From Choristoneura fumiferana (lineage: Eukaryota; Arthropoda; Insecta; Lepidoptera; Tortricidae): a stretch of DNA of 64,000 bases. The position numbers and the translations under genes were made by a program. The DNA is taken from contig NC_133476.1 of NCBI RefSeq assembly GCF_025370935.1, positions 9,645,399-9,709,398 of the forward strand. Reading direction: 5' to 3'. How positions within the stretch are numbered: position 1 is the stretch's first letter; the number at the start of each line of letters is the position of its first letter. Positions 26,144 to 36,288 of this stretch are shown here, piece by piece. Under the pieces are notes generated by a model. It saw only the letters and a list, made by a program, of their open reading frames with translations, did not search any database and was not told where the DNA came from.

Positions 26144-26275
26144 AATTTATTCCACGATCTAAACTTATTTCGCGACATGGTGGAGGATGCTGGAAAAAAC
26201 TAAACGTATTTCGCGACATGGTGGAGGTGCTGGGATCACCATCTCGCGAAATAAGTTTAGATCGTGGAATAAATT
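26144..26275. repeat. perfect 32-bp palindrome with internal direct repeat
   Basis: Arms 26,144-26,175 and 26,244-26,275 are perfect inverted copies (AATTTATTCCACGATC outermost). Between them, TATTTCGCGACATGGTGGAG occurs twice in direct orientation (26,166 and 26,207). Confidence 0.75.
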
Positions 26276-26618
26276 TTGTCGGTCGTTATGTTAGGTACTG
26301 ACTTTATTTATATGGTACTAATGACACTTTTCGCGAGTAGGTACATGGATTCGTCCTTCTGTAGGTTGCTGGTTCTCACTGGATCTGCTTCGCATTTCTG
26401 TGTTAGTATTATGTCCAAGCCAGTAATCTCCTTCACTACCTACATAGATTATGGCCAGATGAGTAACCCTGATCACTCATCTGGCACGGAGAGTCACGGT
26501 ATACATGTCCGTGGCACCTTCCTCTCGGTGCACTACTTTTCGGTTTCACTGCAAAACATAGCTTATATCAGAACGGCAAGACTCTTTCAGTGTCACAATG
26601 TTACGACAACTATAACGG

Positions 26619-26893
26619 ACCAGGTGGTAGGACCTTGTGCAAGGTCCGCCCGGATTGCTAACCATCTTGCTCGCTAATCCTGCCGTGAAGCAGCAGTGCT
26701 TGCACTGTTGTGTTTCGGCGTGGAGAGTAAGACAGCCGGTGAAATTACTAGCACTTGAGGTATCCCATCTTAGGCCTATAGGTTGGCAACGCAACTGCAA
26801 TACTCCTGGTGTTGCAAATGTTTATGGGCGGTGGTGATCTCTTACCATCAGGAGACCCACTTGCTCGTTTTCCATCCAGTTAAATAAAAAAAA
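26619..26893 (-). repeat. dispersed repeat R2, copy B
   Basis: Inverse copy of the 16,259 repeat, from GGTGGTAGGACCTTGTGCAA to CCATCCAGTTAAATAAAAAA. The A-rich run at the plus-strand right end suggests priming at that side. Confidence 0.75.
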
Positions 26894-28677
26894 AGGCCCC
26901 GGTAAGCCTCTCGCTGCAAAACGGTAGGTACTTGGACAAGAGCGGCACGCCAAGATCCTGGACATCCCAGATCTCGACTCCCAGTTGGAGACGAGATATG
27001 AACCCTGGGAAGACGGTGGAGATGTAGGTAGAGTACAGTCAATCTAAATCAGTATGGATCCCACACCGGTGTATGTGGGCGGGCATTTATCCCAGCTGGA
27101 GCTCCATAAGATAAACACAACAACAGGTACAGTACACACAACACAGCTGGACGTAGCTGTGGCGCTTTGTATCATTGTGTTGGTTATTGTAATCAATATC
27201 TGCTTCGCTTATTAACCGCACCACATAAAGATAATTGCCAGAGTTCAGGTTAAAACCCAATAAAGAGCATTACAACTAATTCATCTGAAGATCAATAGTA
27301 ATATCGATGGAAATTGCAATAGTAATAACATGATCTCATACCTTAAACTATCTCCTGTGATGTCCGCACTCTTCAGCTATGTACAATTCACTCAGGCGCT
27401 AACCTGGTGCTCATATAGGTGATATTTATTCCCCAAATGTCCACCACCTGTAGTAAAAATAGTCACTATGACTTCAACCGCAGTTGAAGCCACATACACA
27501 TACCATTGATAATAATTGAAGTGTTAATGCTAAGCTTTCAAACCAAGTTTGATAAGCCAACCACCAGTTATATATATATCCAAACCGACTTTACGTAGGA
27601 AGACATATTGCCATGTCTCCTGGTGATGATAAGAAGACATATTGCCATGCTTCTTCCATTGGAATGATCATAGGAAAACATATTGCCATGCCTCCTCCAT
27701 AGGGATGAATAACCAGACATATTGCCATGCCTTCTCGCAATGATGATAGGAAAGACATATTGCCATGCCTCCTGCATAGGAATGAATAGCCAGACATATT
27801 GCCATGCCTTCTCACAATGATGATAGGAAAGACATATTACCATGTCTCCTCCACTGGGCCGCCATAGCCCGAGCAGATTTGTAAGACCGTAAGACCATAG
27901 GAAAACTTAGCTTTAACATCGTTGTACCTCATCATATATTAAGGGAATTTGCTAATGCGTTATTAGAGTAAATCACTTGGCTAATCAGCCACCAAGGTAC
28001 TTAGCTACTTAGTACTTCAAACTTAGAACTTAGGACTTAGCTTTCAGATCAGCTCAGGAGTCAGGACATCACATCACAACTTATTAGCACTTTATATTTG
28101 GTATGAAACATTTGAAGGTAAACTATGCAAAGAATGTAAAACAAATGACAGCTTACCATAGTCAACTATAGAAATGGCGGCAATTTGAATCTTCGGATAA
28201 TGTTGCTATATACAAATATTTATGGTTCGCGATCCTTCGCGACAGTAGCACCGAAGAACTCCAAGGAAAAACTACACCGTCATATAGATACTCAGACACT
28301 TAGAGATACTCAGTTATACTCAGCTTTCGGAAGAAGATCACGTCGTCGATGCTTGACGATTTTCACGAACTAACTTTAATTCACTTTAAAGCCATTTTGC
28401 CCTCCCGGCCAAAACCATGGATTCATAGACATAACTCTTATATTCAATGCATTCACCTAGAAATTCGCGCCTGCCGCGATACACCTTTCATCACGGTTTG
28501 TAAGACTCTGACAGTCATTTGGCCAATAGCGGCGCACTAAGTAGCGTGATAATACAAAACAACACAATACACTTCCATCAACAATACAATAGTATAGTTA
28601 TATTGTTGATCGAAGACAATAGAATACAATGACTCTTTATTGTACACAAGAAATAGTAAGTGATACAGAAAACAGGT
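26894..28677. other. intergenic stretch with one minisatellite
   Basis: Outside the minisatellite at 27.6 kb I see no gene. A GC-richer patch at 26,900-27,045 directly after repeat R2 is unexplained. The short open frames have no coding character. Confidence 0.45.
27600..27846. repeat. minisatellite, core GACATATTGCCATG
   Basis: Seven units of about 34-40 bp each start with the core AGACATATTGCCATG, one with a substitution. Two alternating spacer types (CCTCC...GGAATGAATAGCC and CCTTCTC..AATGATGATAGG) form a dimer of about 76 bp in the later part. The minus strand is open through the array but codes only for repetitive peptide. Confidence 0.85.
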
Positions 28678-28769
28678 ACCATCAGCCAAATATGTGGTCT
28701 ATCAATTTTAGAACAAGTTCGTGTCAAATAAATGTCGCTAAAGTCGAACTTTCAAGTTGACAGACACGT

Positions 28770-28987
28770 TGTTGGGAGTTAATCGATGACTTCAATAAAA
28801 AAAGCGTAATTTTGCGAAACACTAGACTTTTAATGTGTCATTACACAGCAGATATCGAAGTAGAAGTGAAAGGCAAATTTTGACAACTTAAAGACAATCT
28901 TAATTCTAGTTATACTACGGTGGATATGTGACTTATTGCTAGTGGTTTAATTTAGGAGTTAAGTGAACTCCTCTTCAATCTTCAACA
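28770..28987 (-). repeat. 3' LTR of the Pao element
   Basis: 218 bp, identical by eye to the LTR at 35,311. On the minus strand it begins TGTTGAAGATTGAAG and ends CTCCCAACA. Confidence 0.95.
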
Positions 28988-29014
28988 TGCCCCCGGGCGT
29001 TGAAAGCCAGGCTT

Positions 29015-32000
29015 TCAACCAACATCTTTCTCTTCAGGAAGTGGGCAGATCCTTGAAAATGCTCTTCGGACTACTCCATTAGCCGTTTTCACGTCGGCTA
29101 CCCTGTTGACGCCGTCTGGCCCGGGGTGAACAGAAATGATACGTCCCAGTTTCCACTTTAGCGGAGGAAGATTGTCCTCCTTTAGAAGAACAAGGGAATT
29201 CAGCTTCAAGGAGTGTCCACTGGATCGCCATTTCGTACGTTGCTGAAGCTCAGAAACGTATTCTTTGCTCCAGCGAGTCCAAAAATGTTGGCGAAGTTGC
29301 TCGATTCGCTGGAACCGAGCTAAATAATTGTAGTTGTGGTGCTGGTAGTCACGCTCTGGCAGACAAGTGAGCGGGCGTCCGATGAGGAAGTGTCCTGGTG
29401 TCAGCGATGTCAGGTCTTCTGGATTTGACGACATTGGCGTTAGGGGCGAGAGTTTAACACTGCCTCAATTTGAACTAGTGTAGTGTTAAGTTCCTCATAC
29501 GTGAGATGACAATTTCCCAGCACTCGATTTAAATGATTTTTTGTGCCCTTAACACCAGCTTAAAGACCACCAAAATGTGGGGTATAAGCCGGTATAAAAT
29601 GAAAATTAATTGATTCACTAGCTGCACTTTCGGCAAGTGAATTGCAATTTTGCTTTAGAAAATTGGATAGATCATTGTATGCACCAACGAATGATGTACC
29701 GTTATCCGAGTATATATCGCTCGGTTTCCCCCTACGCGATACAAATCGTCGCAACGCTAATAAATAACTATTGCTCGTCAAGTCGCCCACTAATTCAAGG
29801 TGTATTGCTTTAGTACTGAAGCAAATGAATATTGCAATGTACACCTTCACTAACCTAGTACCTTTTCCTTGACGACTAGCAGAGACAAGTGGGCCCGCGT
29901 AGTCAACGCCTACACTGTCAAAGGGAAAACCACCGGGAGAGACTCGAGGCTTAGGCAGATTACCCATTAAAGGGCTTAATACGCGTCCCTTCATACGAGT
30001 ACACCTGACACACTCATGATAACATTTTTTTGCCAAATTTCGACCTCCAAGAGGCCAATATGTTTCCTTGATTGTAGCTAACAAAAGCTGTGGTCCTGCA
30101 TGTAACAACCTTTTATGTTCATGATCAAACAGTAATTTACTAAATCTATGATTAGAGTGCAGTACAATCGGGTGTTTTTTATCGTAGGGAAAAGTTGAGT
30201 TGTCTAGACGACCACCGACACGCATGATCTTTTGGGAATCCAAAAATACGTCTAATTTAAGTAACGGGCTCTTTTTTGATATACTTTGATTTGATGAAAG
30301 TAATTTATACTCAGGAAACATTTGATTTTGACATATTTTAATAATTATATTTAATGAATTTTGCAACTCGTTATAACTGAGACAGGGTGAACTGATTGGT
30401 TGTTTTTTACAAGCAAGTATAAACCGTAAAACATACGCAAACGTTCTCTGCAATCGAGTAAGTTTAGAAAACCGCTCAAAATCAATAATCGAATTCTCAG
30501 ATAGGTCGTTGGCAACGTGTAACGTTATTTCTGGTCGAATTTCAGGTAGTGTGGTCAGATTATTGGTGCCTGAGATCGAAGGCCAAGCTGATGTATCCTG
30601 TTTCAAAAAACTAGGTCCTGACCACCACAAATCATTGGACTTGATAGACTCGAGAGTAGTACCGCGAGATAAATGATCAGCTGGATTCTGGGTGGTAGGT
30701 ACATGCCTCCAGTCACAATTACCTGTGATTTCCAGAATGTCAGCTGTGCGGTTCCTAACAAACGGGTGGAGTTTGCTCGGTAGCATTTTAAGCCAACCTA
30801 ACACTATTGTTGAGTCGGTCCAGAACACTGTTTTTTGTATCTTAAGTCGAAGTGAATTGACTATCTTTTCGTATAGATGAGCACCCACCAATGCGCCACA
30901 AAGCTCAAGCCTAGGTATGGTCATAGGTTTCAGAGGAGCAACTCTGCTCTTAGCCATCAATAAATGAACTGAAACCGAGTTTTGACTATCTATGCTACGT
31001 ATAAATGCACAAGCACCATAGGCGCGTTCCGATGCATCTGTAAAGATGTGCAATTCAATTTGCCCATAGTTATCACAAACAACCCTTCGCGGCACACGAA
31101 TTGTCTTGAGAATTGGCAGACCTGCAACAATCTCCAACCATTGACTCAACAATTCAGAAGGCAGTTGTTCGTCCCAAGACAACTTGAGCAACCACAGCCT
31201 TTGCATCAGCATTTTCATTGATATGACATAAGGAGCTAGCAATCCCAGGGGATCAAAAATTTGTGCAATGACAGATAATACGTCGCGCTTTGTTTTTCCT
31301 GCAGTAATTGTTGAGCCAATGGGGAAACACAACTCATCTGAGTCTGGCCGCCAACCTAAACCTAGCGTTTTACTGGGCTCTGAGATACCTATGTTTAAAT
31401 CTACAGCAGGTTGTGATGACGTAACTGCCAATCGAGGGTCATTTGACTTCCATTTTCTTAAATGCATGTTTGCTGCAACAAGAGCATCTATCACGCCTTG
31501 CCGAAGTTTCATTATGTCACTTATGTCATCCCCCCCACTCAATAGGTCATCAACATAAAAATCGTGGATTATTATTTCCTTTATACGAGCGTCATCACAA
31601 TCTAGACCAATTTGTTTAAGGCATCTAGTTGCCAAGAATGGAGCGCTAGCAGTCCCGTAGGTAACTGTATTAAGTTGATATAGTTGAATGGGATCGTTTT
31701 CATTTTCACGCCAAATGATTAGATGTAAATTTCGGTCATCAGGATGCAACGTCACAGTTCGGTACATTTTCTCCACGTCTGCCGAAATAATGTACTTATG
31801 CTGCCTAAAACGGAGGAGAATCGACAACAGGTCGTCTTGAACTGTGGGTCCCACCATCTGCAACTGATTTAATGACACACCAGAGCTCGTGGGACTACTA
31901 GCGTTAAACACAGCTCTTAATTTGGTAGTGGAACTACCCTCACGAATGACGCCGTGATGAGGAATGACATAAGTGATACCTGATTCAATTGGCTCATACT

Positions 32001-32889
32001 TTGACATGTGACCTAAAGAGATGTACTCAGCCATAAAATCTTTGTACATCTTCTGAAGTGCAGGGTTACGCTTTAATCGGCGTTCCAAGGCATAAAAACA
32101 ATGTTTGGCTCGACTAAACGAATCTCCTAAAATCTGAGGGCTTTGTTTTAGCGGTATTCGTACGCAAAAGCTACCGTTATCTAAGCGATTCGTATGCTGA
32201 ACAAAATGCTCTTCACATAATTTCTCCTCAGGAGAATAATGTGACGACTGAGGGCGAACTTCTTCAAGCTGCCAAAAACGCGTTAGTTGGTTTTGAATGT
32301 CATCAACATCATTGAATGAGTCGGTACTTGTACCTGTGAACTGAGCAAAGTTGCATGTGATCGAATTGGACAACGACATTGGACCGCATTTAATTGGGCC
32401 TGAAACTAGCCATCCCAGCCTAGTTTCACATAATATCGGTTTTCCATCGCCTAGTTTAATTTTTTGCGATCCTAATAAGTCCCAAAACAAGTCGGCACCT
32501 ATAATCAAATCCACGTCCGCCGGCGTGTGAAAATTGGGATCAGCTAAACAAATATCTGACGGAATATTAAGATTCGTCAGATCTACCTGACGATAAGGCA
32601 CGTCACTAGTTAATGACGGCAAAACAAAACACTGAAGACTGGTCTTATATTGATCATTCAAGGATGTCATTGGCACTCGACACATTTTGCCAATGGGTGC
32701 CAGCGTATTATTGATACCTTGTACATATTTGTCAACGAAGTCTGTATTTAATTTTAATTTATTACAAATTTTTTCAGTAATTAAGCACGACGTACTGCCA
32801 CTATCTAAAACTGCACGTACAATATGCTCGCAATTATTAACGTCGTATAGTTTTATTAGCGCAGTAGAAAGCAGTACGTCCTGACCCCG
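29015..32889 (-). pseudogene. pol: Pao pol: protease, RT, RNase H, integrase (broken near its end)
   Basis: In frame with gag after the TGA. Domains in order: aspartic protease (DSGST at about 32,800), reverse transcriptase (SADVEKMYR, YGTASAPFLA, and the catalytic YVDD in HDFYVDDLLSGG), RNase H (IFTDASERAYGA, WTDSTIVLGW), integrase zinc finger (H..H, CVRCTRMKG), and integrase core with DYAGP and DNGTSF. The frame stops with TAA at 29,562-29,560 right after HFGGL, where the family normally continues with Trp-Glu; the spacing suggests three missing bases. Beyond it, codons continue in the same frame to about 29,446, where a run of four C (29,443-29,446) appears one base short. The C-terminal domain then stays open in the shifted frame to 29,015. 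Two lesions, so full-length integrase is not encoded as assembled. Confidence 0.88.
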
Positions 32890-34311
32890 TCATGCCGTGC
32901 TGACATTGGCAGACAACGTCACGGGAGCGCCAGGATCGGCGCCGGCGCCGGCGGTGATTGATTTCTGATGCACGAGCTCAGTGGTCCTTTCGCCGCCGCC
33001 GTGCGATGACGCGTGGACTTGAGGATCTGTATACCTATCATTGTTTACAGTAGGTGTAGGCTTAAACTCCGTAATGTGAATCAGTGTGTGGTGCTTCCGT
33101 TTACATATCTTACATCCAGGTTTTTTACATTGTGTAGCGTAATGACCGCTTCGAAAACAATTGTGGCACACTTTATAATTTGATAATAATTGTAGCCGCG
33201 CTGTATTAGTTAACGCAAGGAATCGAGGACAACCATTCAAGTAATGATCACCCTTGCAGCTCGGGCAGGGCTTGGTTGGGGAGCTAGGGCCATGATTGTT
33301 GTTGTTGTCGATTCGGTTGTTACGGTTATCACGCACAGCGAACATAGATTTTATTTTATGTGAAGATTTATTAGACGAATTTGCTTGATTATTAGACATT
33401 TCTAAAGTTTCCAAAAAATCTGCGCGGTCTCTTATGAAAGTTTTAAGGGTGTCAAACGTTATTTTATTCGGTTTGTTTTTGTCAAAATGACTTTTTGATT
33501 CTTCCCACTCACGAAATGTTTTGGAGTCTAGTTTTTGAGTTACTAAGTGAATAAGCAAAGTGTCCCAATGTTCGACTGGCTCGCCCAGCGTCTGCAAAGA
33601 ACGTAAGTGTTTGTTTACATTGTCAATTAGCCGTTTTAAGGATATGGATGATTCGCGTGCTATTTGTTCGACATTAAACAATGCCGAAACATGATTTTGT
33701 AGCAATAAGCGTTTATTATCAAAGCGTTCACGTAATTGTTTCCATGCAACTTCATAATTTTTAGCTGAGAATTCGATTGATTGTATGATGGCTGTTGCGG
33801 ACCCCTCCAGCGAAGCCCTGAGATAATGAAACTTATTTATTTCATCTATTTCGTCATTGGAATGTATGAGACTAATGAAGGTGTCACGAAACTCTAACCA
33901 GTTGTCGTAAGAACCAGAAAATTTAGGAAGCTGAATAGTTGGCAACTTGACAAGCTTGTGATTACCTCCGCGACTTCCGCGATCGCTTTCCGCGGAACCG
34001 AAATTCTCACCACCTCTTGAAGAGGCAGCCAGTATATCTTGTGCCTTAGAAAGCAGCTGATAATATTGAGACTCAAACTCAGTACGCTCAGCGATTTTTT
34101 GATCCATGTTCTCAGCAATACACTCAAGCCTTGTTTGTACCTCATCGTAATGTACATACAATGAGTCAATCTTACCCAAACGCAATTGCAATTCATTTAC
34201 CTCAGTGGAAGTTAGTTTAGATGCATCCAAACTGTTTAAGTAGGTAGCAAACACCGTCAAACGCCCTTTATAACTTCCACGTTTTTTAGTTAAATCTTTT
34301 TCATCGGCCAT
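32890..34311 (-). CDS. gag: Pao gag
   Basis: 473 residues from ATG 34,311 to a TGA at 32,892-32,890. The middle has the conserved BEL/Pao gag segment (LPTIQLPKFSGSYDNWLEFR, then HYLRASLEGSA). Two Cys/His clusters follow at about residues 350-405: CPSCKGDHYLNGCP and CHNCFRSGHYATQC plus CKICKRKHH. These are zinc knuckles that bind the genomic RNA. The N-terminal 100 residues are charged and probably helical. After the TGA the same frame continues straight into the protease, with CGG as the next codon. The stop is therefore either a programmed readthrough site or a C-to-T change of a CGA. Confidence 0.92.
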   Translation of the reverse strand: MADEKDLTKKRGSYKGRLTVFATYLNSLDASKLTSTEVNELQLRLGKIDSLYVHYDEVQTRLECIAENMDQKIAERTEFESQYYQLLSKAQDILAASSRGGENFGSAESDRGSRGGNHKLVKLPTIQLPKFSGSYDNWLEFRDTFISLIHSNDEIDEINKFHYLRASLEGSATAIIQSIEFSAKNYEVAWKQLRERFDNKRLLLQNHVSALFNVEQIARESSISLKRLIDNVNKHLRSLQTLGEPVEHWDTLLIHLVTQKLDSKTFREWEESKSHFDKNKPNKITFDTLKTFIRDRADFLETLEMSNNQANSSNKSSHKIKSMFAVRDNRNNRIDNNNNHGPSSPTKPCPSCKGDHYLNGCPRFLALTNTARLQLLSNYKVCHNCFRSGHYATQCKKPGCKICKRKHHTLIHITEFKPTPTVNNDRYTDPQVHASSHGGGERTTELVHQKSITAGAGADPGAPVTLSANVSTA

Positions 34312-35310
34312 TTTGGGAAGCTGGTGTTAACTCTCACCTGGAACGTTAAGTTATAATAACAATAAATCGTATATAATAATAACCAATATTAGTTTAAGCT
34401 CTAGTTAGGTAAATAGGTATAAGTAGCTTTAAATATATTTCTTTTCAACTTGTAAATAATATTAAGATGTCAATTTAGTATTTAGCAGTGTATTTAATAA
34501 TGTATTCTTTTTGTTTAGCATGTAAGGATCTTTTACTAAATTATAATTTGTTTTTAAACTTGCTTATCTTTTACTTGGTTCGAAAAGATTTATTATTTAT
34601 TAATTAGGCTATTAAATTACACAATATTTCTCTAATTCTGAATACTTACACTGATTTCTTATGCTTATAAATACTTTAACTGCTTACCCTTATCTATTTT
34701 TAATTACCTATTTACTTATTCTTAATTTTGTTGCTTATTTTATTCTTAACTTACTTCTCTGATTATTTTCTGTACATTTGTGTTTTAAACTGATATTAAA
34801 TTAATGGTAAAGTAAATTCAACTGCATTTTATTGCATTCTATTTACCTACCTGCTTACTAACTACGAGTATAAAGCAAAGTTAAGTGTAGCGTACCTAAC
34901 TACATAAGCGGTGTGAGTAACTAATTATACAACGAATTAGATTACTAATACATTTGATAACTATATAATATAATGATACTCAATAACCGATACACTTAAC
35001 TTAAATTAGGTAGGTATAAAGTACATTTACTAACCTTATCAGTCACTTTATTACGCTTAATAAATACCTGAACTTGAGTGTTGGGTGAAAATTAGTACCA
35101 CTTAACACTACAAGAATTATTATTCTGATATTATATTATAGTCCAATAATTGCAAATCTCTGCCACACACGATGGATGACGCAACACTTTATTTGACTCA
35201 CAAGTGCTCGGGTGCCGCCAGGTGCAATTAACTTTTAACTCGCCGGTAATTAATAATCTCTTCTTTTAATTATATTTTTCTGATTCTTCAATCAGGCTCG
35301 ATGGACCATA

Positions 35311-35528
35311 TGTTGGGAGTTAATCGATGACTTCAATAAAAAAAGCGTAATTTTGCGAAACACTAGACTTTTAATGTGTCATTACACAGCAGATATCGAA
35401 GTAGAAGTGAAAGGCAAATTTTGACAACTTAAAGACAATCTTAATTCTAGTTATACTACGGTGGATATGTGACTTATTGCTAGTGGTTTAATTTAGGAGT
35501 TAAGTGAACTCCTCTTCAATCTTCAACA
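35311..35528 (-). repeat. 5' LTR of the Pao element
   Basis: 218 bp, identical by eye to the LTR at 28,770. The internal region begins two bases beyond it with the TGG of the putative primer-binding site. Confidence 0.95.
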
Positions 35529-36288
35529 CACGTTTATTGGCATTATTGTTTTATGACATGCAAACGATTATCAACTTTTGGGGTGGTAGACCAAATATTT
35601 GGCTGATGGTGCACAGAGAGAAAATTACAAGGTAAGCAATAGGCGCCCTTATCGCTAATGAAAGTTACTAGGATCGAAATATCACCACTTTTAGTAGGAT
35701 TTTGGCTGCATAAGTCGTCAAATTTCTTTGCTTTGGACACTAGAAATAAAAGTTTTTTAAAATTATAGAGGATATTTACGACTAAATAAAGCACAAATCC
35801 AGTATCTTGATTCATACATAATGTTATTTGCGTGGCGTGACCACATGAAATATTTTTAAAGTAATTTTTACGCTTCAGTTTGCTCTTGAACATAGCAGTC
35901 GATATGGGACATCAAGAATTTTGCACTTTTCGTTTTTTTTTTTTTTATGATAAATCTATATATATACAGAATCGAACTATATCAGTCATATTCCCAAATA
36001 ATTAAACCAAAAACTTTCTGAAAGAAAGACTCTCATTAAATCATAAAGAGATTTGTTGCACAAATAATAGATGGCGTAGCTGAAAATTTTAACTATCAAA
36101 TTCAGGTGTTGCTGTGAATGAATGGACAGGCAGGACGGTTAATTGTCTGTCATTGTGACAGCAAGCAATTTCAAGTTACGTTGTTTTCAAAAATGTAAAC
36201 AATCAGACGTGATTTAGTGTTTTCATTAGTATTTTTGGTATTTATTTTATAACTACGATTGATTTCTAACCAATATTCTATTTTTATT

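Larger units (their letters stand above)
28770..35528 (-). mobile_element. BEL/Pao LTR retrotransposon
   Basis: A 6.76-kb element read on the minus strand. Its two 218-bp LTRs look identical and have TGTTG...CAACA ends. The target duplication is CACGT (28,765-28,769 and 35,529-35,533), the 5-bp size usual for BEL/Pao. A candidate primer-binding site starting TGGTCCATCGAGCC lies just inside the 5' LTR. Gag and pol share one frame separated by a TGA. The end of pol carries a stop and a frame break. Identical LTRs indicate recent insertion. Confidence 0.93.
28678..35610. mobile_element. older MITE split by the Pao insertion
   Basis: Left terminus ACCATCAGCCAAATATGTGG (28,678) mirrors the right terminus CCAAATATTTGGCTGATGGT (35,610). 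The two halves, 28,678-28,769 and 35,529-35,610, join to about 170 bp once the retrotransposon and one target copy are removed. Confidence 0.65.

Noticed and set aside
26276..26677. 133-codon plus-strand frame
   Set aside because: Runs from a palindrome into repeat R2 and shows no conserved features.
27600..27846. CRISPR-like spacing of repeats
   Set aside because: Eukaryotic context, spacers repeat each other, no cas genes: it is a minisatellite.
35543..35893. 116-codon minus-strand frame beside the Pao element
   Set aside because: Part of it is the MITE arm and the rest has no conserved feature; it looks like a chance frame.
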